Shown here piece by piece: positions 45,901 to 55,270 of a stretch of DNA of 64,000 nt; the first letter of the stretch is position 1, and each line of letters opens with the position of its first letter. The notes beneath the pieces were generated by a model. It searched no databases. It saw nothing but the letters and a program-made list of their open reading frames with translations, and was not told where the DNA came from. Made by a program: the position numbers and the translations under genes. The stretch is from Struthio camelus (lineage: Eukaryota > Chordata > Aves > Struthioniformes > Struthionidae), in contig NC_090967.1 of NCBI RefSeq assembly GCF_040807025.1, positions 4,958,001-5,022,000 on the forward strand, written 5' to 3'.

Positions 45901-47650
45901 TGTTTCATTCCAGGAAAAATTGGTTTGAAACCTCTCTGCTGCAAAAAAAATAAATCTGAAACTCCAGTTTCCTGTCTTGCTCCCACATGAAGCTGCCTAG
46001 GTTTCCCTGGGGCAGGAATGATGGATTCAGGTCAAGCTTGCCTTTGGACATCACATATATTCATGTATCTTTCCCAGCACTAAGATAACTGCGATGTGTT
46101 ATCTCAGGGTATACCTTGAAGATAGCAGAGTAGTTTGGGTGTTGTCTGTTTGAACTGCAGCTGGTATTTTCAAAAGTCACTGGGATTTCTGGCTTTTGGA
46201 GAGCATGCTTTTCAGATCTAAGGCCTGATGTTTTCAGATAGTATTATCTAAACTCCTGGTGCTTCAAGAGTCTTAATGTAGCTACTCAGAAGCAAAATGC
46301 TCCAAGGCACTAGTCTTATTTGCTGGCTATAGTTGTGTTGCCTTGCTTCATGGTCCTAATAGAGTGATCTGCTGACAGCCCACTACTTGGATACTGCCCA
46401 TAAGAAATGGGATGTTTTATGTTTAGAGGAGAGCCTTTGATTTGGGAATTTAGCCTTTGTACAGCTGTGAAGGTTTGTCTTGGCCACAGTATGTTAGAGC
46501 TGTTCATTTTCTTAGTTTTTGGCATGAAGTATTTAGCAAAGAGTTGTTATGCCTTTCTCTTACAAGAGATTAAATGCTAATAGTGGTTTTGTGAGTGCTT
46601 TCAGCTACTGTATCCCCACATGCAGTTTGTGACTTGGCTGGCTGCCCTGTCCACAGTGGGTGTTAGAGTCACCGGTGTACAAGTCTGGGGAGTTTGTGCT
46701 GATTTCTCCCTATGCTGTTTTAAGTAAAAATGGAAATGGATTCGGAGGCTACCCAAATAATATGACTGTGCCCAGTGTATCCAGGGAAGAGGTGAAGATC
46801 CGTTTGCTTCATGTTAGTACATAAATCCAGCTCCCCTTAAGGTGCTTAGGCACATTTGGATAATGACCTGGAACAACCTAGGTAGCAGGAGGTTACATGT
46901 ACCTGTCATGTCAGCCTCTGCGAGCATGTGAGATGGCCAGCCAGCAGGCAAAAGCAGCCAATTGCACTGTGCTCAGAAGTGTTTCACTTGTTTCCATCTA
47001 CCCAGCTCTGCAAAGTGAATCCTGCTGTAAAGACCTCTACCTCCCACTGGCATCACCTCCTGTCTGAAGGAATAGTGTCTAAAGTGCCCTCAATATTTCC
47101 AGCACGGTTTTTCTGCTTGTGTAGTTAAAGGCCATGCTGTCCTCTGCAGTGAACTGTACTGAGCCTGCCAATATGGGGGGGGGGGACAGCATGTGTCTGG
47201 GCACAGCACTGAGTGGTGAGATGCTGTGGGGATGCTGGAGGCTTGTGGTCTCCTCCCAGCCCTGGTGCTGTCCCCCTGCTGTCAGGGGGAGTCACTTCTG
47301 CTTTGTGCTTTAGTACCCTACATTTTTTTAACCTGTCTGTGCTGTGGGTTAGGCTAGGAAATGGTTCCTGCTAGTTGGGATATGTGGGGGGAGCTAGTTC
47401 TCACCTGGGATTTCTGGGCATTCCTCTTAGGTCTTGCTGAAAAGCAAGGTTCAGCATGTGCATGTGTGTATTTGTACATGCCCATGTGTTTTGGGAGGGA
47501 ATTGAGGAAGCAGCCTGGTGGATGTGAACCAGACCCCCATGATTATCAAAGGTTCTTAAATCTCCCCCCTCTTCTCCCCTCCTGTCTGCCTCTCCCTGTT
47601 GATTTGGCCAAAGGAGTATTTGAAATTTCCAGCTGAAATTTCATGCTTTT
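42981..47650. other. CpG-poor DNA, no gene seen
   Basis: The sequence includes G homopolymers at 44,159-44,172 and 47,175-47,185. A TTGATGTCAATGGAGTTGTG string near 43,411 has old-repeat-like wording. No exon with domain content was found upstream of the RING gene's poly(A) region. Confidence 0.3.
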
Positions 47651-47656
47651 TCCTTT

Positions 47657-47662
47657 TTTATT
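47657..47662 (-). terminator. Poly(A) signal of the intact RING gene
   Basis: The plus strand TTTATT reads AATAAA on the minus strand, about 130 bases past the TGA of the 363-aa gene. A short 3' UTR of this length suits a compact intronless gene. Confidence 0.55.
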
Positions 47663-47794
47663 GTGGAGATCAGAGGAAGGGAGCCTAAACTGCACTATTA
47701 ATTGCTTCCCAATAAAAGCCAGCCTGGATTGAGAGCTGAGGGAAAGCGCAGGGAAGTTTGCCTTGGTTTAATGTTAACTTAGCCCAGTCACAGC

Positions 47795-48886
47795 TCAAAT
47801 GGTGCTGTTTTCCAGGTCATCAAACCCTTCCTCTTCTACTGTGCTTGCATAGTCATCTTTCTCCCCCTCAACATACTCATCCCCATGTCCTTCTCTGAAT
47901 GCACCGTCCTCATGGCTCTGTTCCTCCTCTTCCTCCTCATTCAAGCCTTCACCAGTGTGCTCTGGTGGGTTGTTTCTTACATCCAGGTGGACACAGTGCC
48001 CATGGGTGTTCACCTGCTGCTTGCAGAAGGGACATGTCTTCTTCCCAGGCTGGGTGCGGAGCCAGGTGTCAATGCAGGCACAGTGGTAAGCATGGGAACA
48101 AGGCAGGATCTTCAGCTGGTCTCCTTCCTCATACTCTGCCATGCAGATCACACAGGTTTCGTATTTGTCTCCCTCCTGGTAAGTGCGCACTGTTATCTGA
48201 TGGGCCTTCTTGTACCAGCTCATGCCGACCAGAAGTGGGATTGTGGCAATGATGACATTGAACATGAATCCAAACTCCTGAGCAATGCAGTGCAGGATGT
48301 AGTAGGAGGGGTATTTCATCAGGAGTAGCCAGTACTGCCAAGTTGTGTCCCATAAAATTTGAGTAGCATCTTGACAAGGGTCGAAATAGCGTTTGGATGG
48401 TATAAGGCTGATGCATGCCCCTTTCTCATAATGCAAAGACCTTTGCAAGTGGAGGAAAACTTCTTCTCCAGTGAAGAGGGATGGTATCTCAATCTGCTCC
48501 TGGGTTTCCTTGTCATCGGACATCATGTTCATCAGCTTCTCTGAATCCACGTTGTACACAACAGCAGCTTGGTATCCAGCCTGCTGGGCATGAAGAACCT
48601 TCTCAACAAAAGAACAGCCAGACCCCTGTATGAGTGCAATGTATGCCTTGGAGGCATTACTGGTTGCTGGAGGATGTTCTATTGCATGGCAAGCTTTTGG
48701 TGGTGTCACCCTGATCATATAACCTGTCAGCCCTTCCACTGGGAGCGGTGGCCCAAAGCATGCTGGCAGGGCTTTATAAGCAATGCACTTGGAGTTGTGG
48801 TTGTAAACCACACGGCTGAAGGTTTCTGCAACAGTAGAGTCATAGAAGAAAGTGGCAACCACACAGTGGAGAAGCAGAAGATTCAT
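47795..48886 (-). CDS. ZNRF4: ZNRF4-like PA-TM-RING E3 ubiquitin ligase, intronless
   Basis: A 363-residue single-exon protein of the PA-TM-RING family (RNF13, RNF167, ZNRF4); these are membrane E3 ligases with a lumenal PA domain and a cytosolic RING. Residues 1-20 look like a signal peptide. PA domain about 30-165, with the FGPPLPVEGLTGY entry motif, the LIQGSGCSF strand, QAGYQAAVVYN and a sequon at N77. Membrane span about 205-223. RING-H2 at 245-288 with all eight ligands (C245, C248, C263, H265, H268, C271, C285, C288) and the E2-contacting W275. Acidic tail from about 314. The ATG at 48,884-48,886 has A at -3. Mammalian ZNRF4 is also intronless, is ER-located and testis-biased, and its RING begins in the same EYEEGDQLKILPCSH style. 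A lineage-specific RNF13/RNF167 retrocopy is the alternative. Confidence 0.92.
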   Translation of the reverse strand: MNLLLLHCVVATFFYDSTVAETFSRVVYNHNSKCIAYKALPACFGPPLPVEGLTGYMIRVTPPKACHAIEHPPATSNASKAYIALIQGSGCSFVEKVLHAQQAGYQAAVVYNVDSEKLMNMMSDDKETQEQIEIPSLFTGEEVFLHLQRSLHYEKGACISLIPSKRYFDPCQDATQILWDTTWQYWLLLMKYPSYYILHCIAQEFGFMFNVIIATIPLLVGMSWYKKAHQITVRTYQEGDKYETCVICMAEYEEGDQLKILPCSHAYHCACIDTWLRTQPGKKTCPFCKQQVNTHGHCVHLDVRNNPPEHTGEGLNEEEEEEQSHEDGAFREGHGDEYVEGEKDDYASTVEEEGFDDLENSTI

Positions 48887-50755
48887 GCTGAATGCTGTTG
48901 AGTAGCTCTGAATAGAGATTTCTGAGATCGTCCCGAAGGAAGAGTGTAAGATGCAATCACGGAGGAATCATCCTATTTGGGTGTTACCACCATATCGTGA
49001 CCTGGAGCAGCAGCAGGATGGAGATCAAACCCTGCTTCTGCCCTGGAGGCTTCTGCGGTAAGTCTTTAGTTCACCATCCTGGTGTGGAAGTTCCCAGGAT
49101 GCAACGCGTCTCTATCTCATTGTTGCCAGCTGCCAAGCAACACCGTTGCATCATTTCTGCAGATCTTTGTGACATCACCTGGTAACTGCTTCCCAAGACT
49201 GGGCTCATGTAACATCACTGCCAACCTGCTTAAACATTTATTTCCCTTTCTTTGGTCTTTGTGCTTGTGGCTTCTATTTCATCTCCCTTCAGCCAAATTT
49301 CCCTTCCTCTGGGTACTGGTAGGATGCTGGTATCTCATGTTGCTGATGCTGTGCAGGCGGGATAAATGAACCTCCTCCATCAGCAGTGTATGCCTGTTGC
49401 AAACTGGAACGCTCTGCTGTGGCTGCCAAAGCAACTCCTAAGAAACATGGCAGAGTGGGAGCGAGCTGTTAGGCTTGGCCTCTTCTGCTGCTGGGGGTGC
49501 ATGTGGCAGCTCAGACTGGCTGGGTGAACTCGCTTTTCTTTTTCTTTAGAATTGCAATCCTTTAACTGACACCAGGCCAGAGGAATTGCTTGGGGTAGAG
49601 GGGGTTTTGGTCGTTTGAAATAACTTGATCAGTAACTGTCAGAACTGCAGCTAGATGTTGAAATGCTGTTTGTGTGGCCTCGAATCAGCTCTCTGCTGTT
49701 AGCTGTATTTGCAAAAGAAGATCCACCTGCAAGATCCCTGAGTAGCTAGGGTTTGCAGAAGGAGCTGGTATGCTGGGGCTAAACTCACTTGGACTCTTGC
49801 CCTGTCCCAGTGGGAGGAGGTGGTGGTTGAACTTGGGAAATATATTGTCAACTTCTGTAGTTGAGGTATTCACTTTTTTACTTTAAAACCTCAGCTGTTG
49901 GGATCAAGTGACTAAAGAAAACTTTAGCTTCTAGCTGCGAACTTTTTAAAATCTGGCTATTGTGGTGAAAAAGCTCACAAAGGAGTGAAAAGCATGAGGC
50001 ATGCAAGTGGTGTCCCTCTCTTCCAGAATGTTGTTCATCAGGGAAGCTCCCATCTTTCAAGCAATTCCTGACTCAGAAATGGTGACTGCTCAGTGCCTGG
50101 AGGAACACCAGCCTGATGGGGAAGGCACTAGCTCTCCTGGTTGTCTGAACATGCTAGTTCTAGATATGCAGTGAACCCAGGTCACTTCTGAACCGCAAAT
50201 CCCTAAAAACCTGTACCTTTTAACAAAAAACCCTTTTTGTTTAATGATCCGCTTGAGAGAAGCCCCATGGTTTCCAGAGCAGTTGTGTTGGACCTGTAGT
50301 TAAAAATCACTCATATACTAGGCAACTGATTTGTTACTAGCCCCCTTGGGCTCTGCTTGAGACAGATTTCACTGGGAGAAGAGCTACAGAAAATGTCAGC
50401 AGACAGTGTGTGTGCCAGAGACTCCCAGCAGCTGTGATTTCAAATCGATTTTATTTTCCCTCATCTAAAGAGTTTTACACTTGCAGGGAGACATTTTGAT
50501 GCATTTAAAAACAAAACAAGAAAAATCTTCTGGGGGAGGAAATGTTAAACGCTTCCCAGCATAGAAAGAGAAGAAAAAGGAAATGGAGGTACATTGGGAG
50601 GACTTTTTGAGGGTGTATTTTTGGCTTGGTCTTATGCTTCTTGTGACGGCATTCATCATCCTAGTGTTGTCCAACTTTCTCTTGTTTGAAGTCCTCCCCT
50701 CTTTTCTTGCACTCAATTCTCCACTTCTGCCTCCAAATTAAAGCCTTAATTTCTA
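48887..50755. other. Spacer upstream of the intact RING gene
   Basis: This holds the gene's presumed promoter and 5' UTR (48,887-49,100), in which no TATA box or CpG island is obvious. The remainder is CpG-poor with no recognised exon. A promoter without an island would suit tissue-restricted expression, which is inference. Confidence 0.3.
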
Positions 50756-50759
50756 GCAG

Positions 50760-51060
50760 TCACCTGCACAAGGGGTAGGTCTGTCTTCGGGGCTGGATGA
50801 GGAGCTGCGTATCTGTAGGGGTGCTGTGACAGATGTGGGACCAAGGAAGGATTGTTGGCTGATACCCTTCATATTCTGCCGTGTAGATCGTACATGTGTT
50901 GTGCTTGTCTCCAACTCTGAATGTGCATGCTATTATCTTCTGGCTGCACCAGCACTATGTCGTACCCTAGAATGAGCAGGGTAGAGGCAGCCATCCTGGC
51001 TGCCTCACCATATCCAAGAGAAGTTGGGTGTTAGCAATCTCCAACCAGAAGATACCATTA
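50760..51060 (-). pseudogene. Decayed ZNRF4-like gene fragment (RING to membrane span)
   Basis: This aligns on the same strand with 48,009-48,330 of the intact gene. In one frame it reads GDKHNTCTIYTAEYEG, then ILPWSH and a QTYPLC-type end, closely tracking GDKYETCVICMAEYEEG, ILPCSH and KTCPFC. Four of eight zinc ligands are changed (equivalents of C248 to Y, C263 to W, C271 to P, C285 to Y), W275 is lost, and one codon is deleted in the EEGDQ region. The upstream LLVGMSW equivalent (LILGYD) lies in another frame, and a TAG sits in the RING frame just before it, so there is a frameshift. A TGA closes the RING frame at 50,760-50,762. The PA half was not found. It sits between two open genes of the same family. 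Confidence 0.85.
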
Positions 51061-53690
51061 ACACCTAGCACTGCCCCAGAAGATGTGGCTGAAAGGACAG
51101 ATTGCCTCTAGGGAAAGGCTGGAGTGAGAGAAAAGGGAATGGCGTATGGAGAAGGCTCTGGGGAGTGAGGGAAGAAGTAAAGCTGATGTCTGGATGGGGA
51201 GCAGGATGCCCATATTCCACCCACAAGCAGTGTGAGGTAGCGTTTCCTTCCCTTAGCCTCACTTGAAATCCCTAAATGCTTTTGCAGGAGGAAGGCGGTA
51301 GAAGGACTTTGGCCAACATGATGATTGATTAAAGGGCTGAAGTGCTGCCCCATGCTCTGTGTTTCCCCTCCTTACTGTCCACTTGCATCGCTGCTGTCTG
51401 GCTCCTCTGTCTCTAGTGTCCTGAAGGCTTTGGCTCCCACTGGGTGAGGTTGAGCTAAGCTTCCCACCCCCATGTGGGACTGTGCCAGCCTGTTCTGAAG
51501 GCCTCCCCAGCCCCACGCTGCATGCATTACAGCCAGCACTGTACTCCTTCCTGCTTTGCCTCCCTTGTATTCATGGGAGTTAAATACATTGCAGATGCTC
51601 CTGGACATACTCTTGACCCATTTTCTCTGGAGTCTCTGCAATCTACTTCATTGGAATAATTGCAATTTATTTAAATGTCAACAAGCCACACATGGGAGAC
51701 AGCAGTTGTGTGCAAGAGCAGAGCAATTACAGGGAACAGGGTCCCATGTTACTGCTTGAACAGAGATCCAAGCTAGAAGAAAGGAAAAGACCATTTACTT
51801 CTATTAACTGATCCCTTGCTCCACCACCCCTGAAGTCCCTATGTTTGTTCCTTTATATCCCTTCTTTAGGGCTATCACTTAGCGCAGGAGCAGGGATATA
51901 AAACCAGCTTCTACTTTTGCTTGTATCCCACAGCAGTCTGCTTTATCCAGAGGAATTTAGTGTTGATTTAGCCCTGTGTAACTGCCTGCTGAATCCAGCA
52001 CTGGTCCTGCTGAAACAGTTCAAACTAAGATGCTGAGGAGACTGACTCAGGTGGACATTGTTGCAACTCCACACATTACTGGCTTATGATCCAGCATTGA
52101 TTTAACTTGGAATAAATCTATACAGCTTTTTTCCTCCCTCTGAGGCTTTTGCAGCATGAGAAGAGCAGTCTGGTGCAAGTTTGTAAATAATCAGACTTGT
52201 CTTTTATCTATATTAGGGCTGTGGGCATTGCACAGATGTGCAGTAACAGATTCTGTCTGCCATGAACAGCCAAAGGCCAGGAGAAAGCAATAGGGAGGTT
52301 TAAGTGCTTTGCTTAAAGCATCTTGGCAGGTACTCCTAGTTCTAGCTCAGTGCCAGTTTTAAAAGGACATGCTGCTCCTTTAGGGTCACGCTGTAGGATT
52401 AGTGAGGACCAGGCTACTGAAGTGAAGTACCAGGAATTAGCTGCGAAGGAAGATCTGGGGCCATCTAGTGACCTTCCAGTGCAAACCTTTGTACTTCCAG
52501 TGCTCCCAGTTCTTAATAAAGACCTGTGGGGCACTTTTCCTCCCTCCTGCTGACTGAGCAAGTCCCCAGCTCTGCAGGGAGTCTGCTGGGAGGCAGAGCG
52601 GCACCCTGTTGTTAGTGATGGGTTTTTTCTTCTAGAAGCTTATTTAGGGACTGATGCATGTAACCACCTCCTTTCATCTAGGATCAAAGGAAAGAATGAC
52701 CCATGCTTTTATGGAATAGATAGCCGAAACAATTGGAGCCATCACCAAAAACATGAGCTGGATAGTTGAGAAATGGAGCAGTGTATGTGGAGAGGTTTTG
52801 TGCTCTGCTGTTTGCCAGTGTGTGTGAATGAGAGGAAGAGGGAGCAGACACAGGCAGGCAAACTGCAGAAGGTGGCATGGCAAGCACCAGAGCCAGCTTT
52901 AAGTGGGAGAGGGACGGAGAGCTGGTCTGTAGGAGCCTTGCTGTGTGCACATCCCCCTCAGCATGTGCCTTGGCACCATGTGTCCGGCCCAGGTGTTTTG
53001 CCTAGATTTCCCAGGGGTCCAGGCAATCCTTCCTCTGTATTATTACCAAGTACAAGCATGATAATCTGGGCTCTTATGTATGCAGCAGATTATAAAGCAT
53101 TTATGGACCTGCTACAAAGTACCCAAATCTGCCAGTGCCTACAATTAAAAAAGGCATTTGAGCAAATCTGGGTGTTTGTGACTTTGCTTATTGCTGGAAA
53201 TGGTCTCCAGTTCCAGCTGTTTGCCCTGCAAGTGAGGGAGACATTTTCTTTACGGGACACTGGTGCCAGAAATATCTTGCCTTTTCCAGCTTTGGCAAAA
53301 TAGCCTGAGAACCTTGGACATCAAGCAAAAACATCCTCTCCTTTTCATTTCTTCTTTTTTGTTCTTTTTAACTATCTGCATGTGGAAATCTGAATATGGA
53401 GGAGAGCGCTTCATCTGCCTAAGTCCTATGCTAGAAGTCACCTGCTAACTGTGGTAATCAGCCCCTTTGAGATGAACCCATCCTTGCAGGCTTTTGTGAG
53501 GGAGAGCTCGAGGAGCACAGTGAGGAGGAAGGGTGAGACCAGCAAAGGGCTTGGCAAGAGCTCGCCCGTATTGCTGTTCAGGCTCTGCGGTTGTGGCCCT
53601 TGCAAGCCTTCCTGCTTGGAACCGGCCTGGATTTGATCAGCAGCCCAAAATGGGAGAGCCAGGGATGTGTGTTCAAGTGTTTCATTTGTC
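51061..53690. other. CpG-poor spacer, no gene seen
   Basis: No further RING-gene homology was recognised with confidence; faint PA-like similarity around 51,420-51,460 was not convincing. There is no identified repeat. Confidence 0.3.
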
Positions 53691-53699
53691 ATTTCAGGC

Positions 53700-53705
53700 T
53701 TTATT
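53700..53705 (-). terminator. Poly(A) signal of the GC-rich RING paralog
   Basis: The plus strand TTTATT gives AATAAA on the minus strand, about 160 bases past the TAA of the 259-aa gene. Position and distance mirror the arrangement at the intact gene. Confidence 0.5.
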
Positions 53706-53865
53706 CCCTGCTCCTTCGTTTCTGCTTTTTTATCTTAATCCTGTGCTGCACTCGGTGCTTCCCAAGAGGCCTTAGCTGGAGCCTGAGTCGTGGGGACGAT
53801 GGTGGGAGCGTGTGGTGGTAGGGAGTCCTTGGTTTGCCGGGAGGAAGTCGGTAAGCCTTCCCTGG

Positions 53866-54645
53866 TTACTCCTGTTCGCCTTCGTGTCTGCCCTCCTCCT
53901 CCTCGCAGAGGCGCGGGGCGCAGCGGAGAGGGATCAGTGCCACCGTGGTCACGCGCCGCAGGCAGAGCGGGCAGGTCTTGCCGCGGGGCTGAGCGCAGTG
54001 CCACCGGTCAATGCACGCGCCATGGTAGGCGTGCGAGCAGGACAGGATCTTCAGCGCCTCGCCCTGCTCGAAGGTCCCCAGGCAGATGGCACAGTCGGCG
54101 TAGCTGGCCTCATCGCCAAGCGTGCCGGCGGGCGGCCCCGGCTCCTTGCTCCACCTCCGCTTTTGGTACCTTTTCAGGCATCTCGCCACAAGCTGGATGT
54201 TTGTTATGGCAACCAGGACGCTAGTCACCTTGCAGGCGGGAAGGATCAGGCCGTAGTAAAGGTGGCCCAGGAGGAGCATCAGGTACCCGCCGGCGCGTTG
54301 GCAGGAGCTCCTCAGAGCACCCTTTGGGGAGAAGGGTGCACGCAGGTGGGTGCCGGTGCCTCGCTCAGCCCCACGAGTCTTCCCCCGAAGCCCGGCACCC
54401 GCTCTGGCCGTGAAGGCACCCATGGGCCCCAGCTGGAGCGCCGTGTCCCCGAGGCGTCGCCAGCAGACGAGCACTGAGGGTGCTACGGCAGCACGGCCGG
54501 GAGCCAGCCCTCCCCTGGTGAGGGGCGGCCCCGGGAGCGTAGCGAGGACCAGGCTGCCCGGCTGGGTGCTGTTGGCGCCGTCCCCCCGCCGGAGGCACAG
54601 GAGCGTGGCTGCTGCGTGGAAAGGGCAGAGGAGCTGGCACCACAT
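53866..54645 (-). CDS. ZNRF4-like RING-H2 membrane protein with reduced PA domain
   Basis: The first ATG in this frame, at 54,643-54,645, gives 259 residues; the frame runs open further upstream but only from a GTG. The start MWCQLLCPFHAAATLLC looks like a signal peptide, with a sequon at N25. A GPPLTRGGL string at 39-47 matches GPPLPVEGL of the neighbouring gene, but the PA core (LIQGSGC, QAGYQAAVVYN) is absent and replaced by arginine/glycine-rich sequence. Membrane span about 121-150, aligning with the neighbour's LLLxxxxYY pattern. RING-H2 intact at 185-228 (C185, C188, C203, H205, H208, C211, C225, C228; W215). The LPCSH proline is serine. The acidic tail is only about a dozen residues. 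Coding DNA is far richer in CpG than the neighbour's. The intact RING argues for function; the lost PA core argues for changed substrate choice or early decay. Confidence 0.8.
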   Translation of the reverse strand: MWCQLLCPFHAAATLLCLRRGDGANSTQPGSLVLATLPGPPLTRGGLAPGRAAVAPSVLVCWRRLGDTALQLGPMGAFTARAGAGLRGKTRGAERGTGTHLRAPFSPKGALRSSCQRAGGYLMLLLGHLYYGLILPACKVTSVLVAITNIQLVARCLKRYQKRRWSKEPGPPAGTLGDEASYADCAICLGTFEQGEALKILSCSHAYHGACIDRWHCAQPRGKTCPLCLRRVTTVALIPLRCAPRLCEEEEGRHEGEQE

Positions 54646-55183
54646 GCCGGGGAGGCCCTTGGTGGGGCCTCTGAGGAGGCCCAGGATGGCGGCCGCGCCT
54701 CCTGCCCCACCCACTGCCTTCTGGAAGCTTCTCCAGCCGGGGGGGGGGGGGGCTGCTGCTGGCTGCCCTGCCCTTCCCTCCTTCCTCCTCTCCACTTTTC
54801 TCCAGCTTCCCTCTCTTCTCTGCTTCAGTTTCCTCCTTTCTTCATGTCTTTCCTTTTGCTGTCCCTCATGGCAGCCACCGGGGCCTCAGGGTGAGGAGCT
54901 CGCCGGGCTCAAAATGGCGCCCGGCTTGGGTGAAAACGGCCTGGGCCCGTTGCTGTGCCACGGCCGCCTGCCTTCCCCCTCACCGGGTAAGATTATGATG
55001 CTGTTTCGGATCCCTCTCTCTTCACCCCGTTTCCCATCGCTTTCTCCCCCAGATATCCCCAGCGTCTTCTCTCCCCCGTCGTGTCGCGTTCCCCCTGCCG
55101 CCTCCTCGCGCCTTCGCAGCCCCTTCCCGCTCCCCCCCTCGGCGAGGGGCCCCGCAGCCGGCCGCGTGCCTGCCCGCCGCTCC

Positions 55184-55255
55184 CTGGGGTAATCTGGAAA
55201 GTACAAGTTGTTATTCCTCGCTACAGCCGGACAATCAGCGCGGGCTCTGTAATGC
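55184..55255 (+). other. Duplicated non-coding element B, copy 2
   Basis: This is the plus-strand partner of 42,909-42,980 (minus), 72 bases without gaps at about 82% identity, opening with CTGGGGTAATCTGG. It lies about 540 bases upstream of the ATG of the reduced-PA RING gene, inside the CpG island and pointing away from that gene. This position makes a promoter or enhancer role possible. An 11-base G run follows at 55,315-55,325. Confidence 0.82.
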
Positions 55256-55270
55256 CGCGAGATGGATGGA

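Larger units (their letters stand above)
53850..55270. promoter_or_regulatory. CpG-rich island covering the RING paralog and its 5' flank
   Basis: CpG becomes frequent from about 53.85 kb to 55.27 kb, then rare again. The block spans the whole reduced-PA gene, a 14-base G run at 54,739-54,752, and the upstream 600 bases containing element B copy 2. It probably includes the paralog's promoter. Upstream, GC-rich frames on the plus strand (54,350-55,192) lack domains and were not called. Confidence 0.55.

Noticed and set aside
54646-54795. Fifty-residue N-terminal extension of the RING paralog
   Set aside because: The upstream frame begins only with GTG, is proline/glycine-rich and precedes an ATG followed by a signal-peptide-like sequence at 54,645.
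54350-55192. 280-codon plus frame antisense to the RING paralog
   Set aside because: It shadows the minus-strand gene in GC-rich DNA and has no domain; the RING zinc-ligand pattern lies on the other strand.
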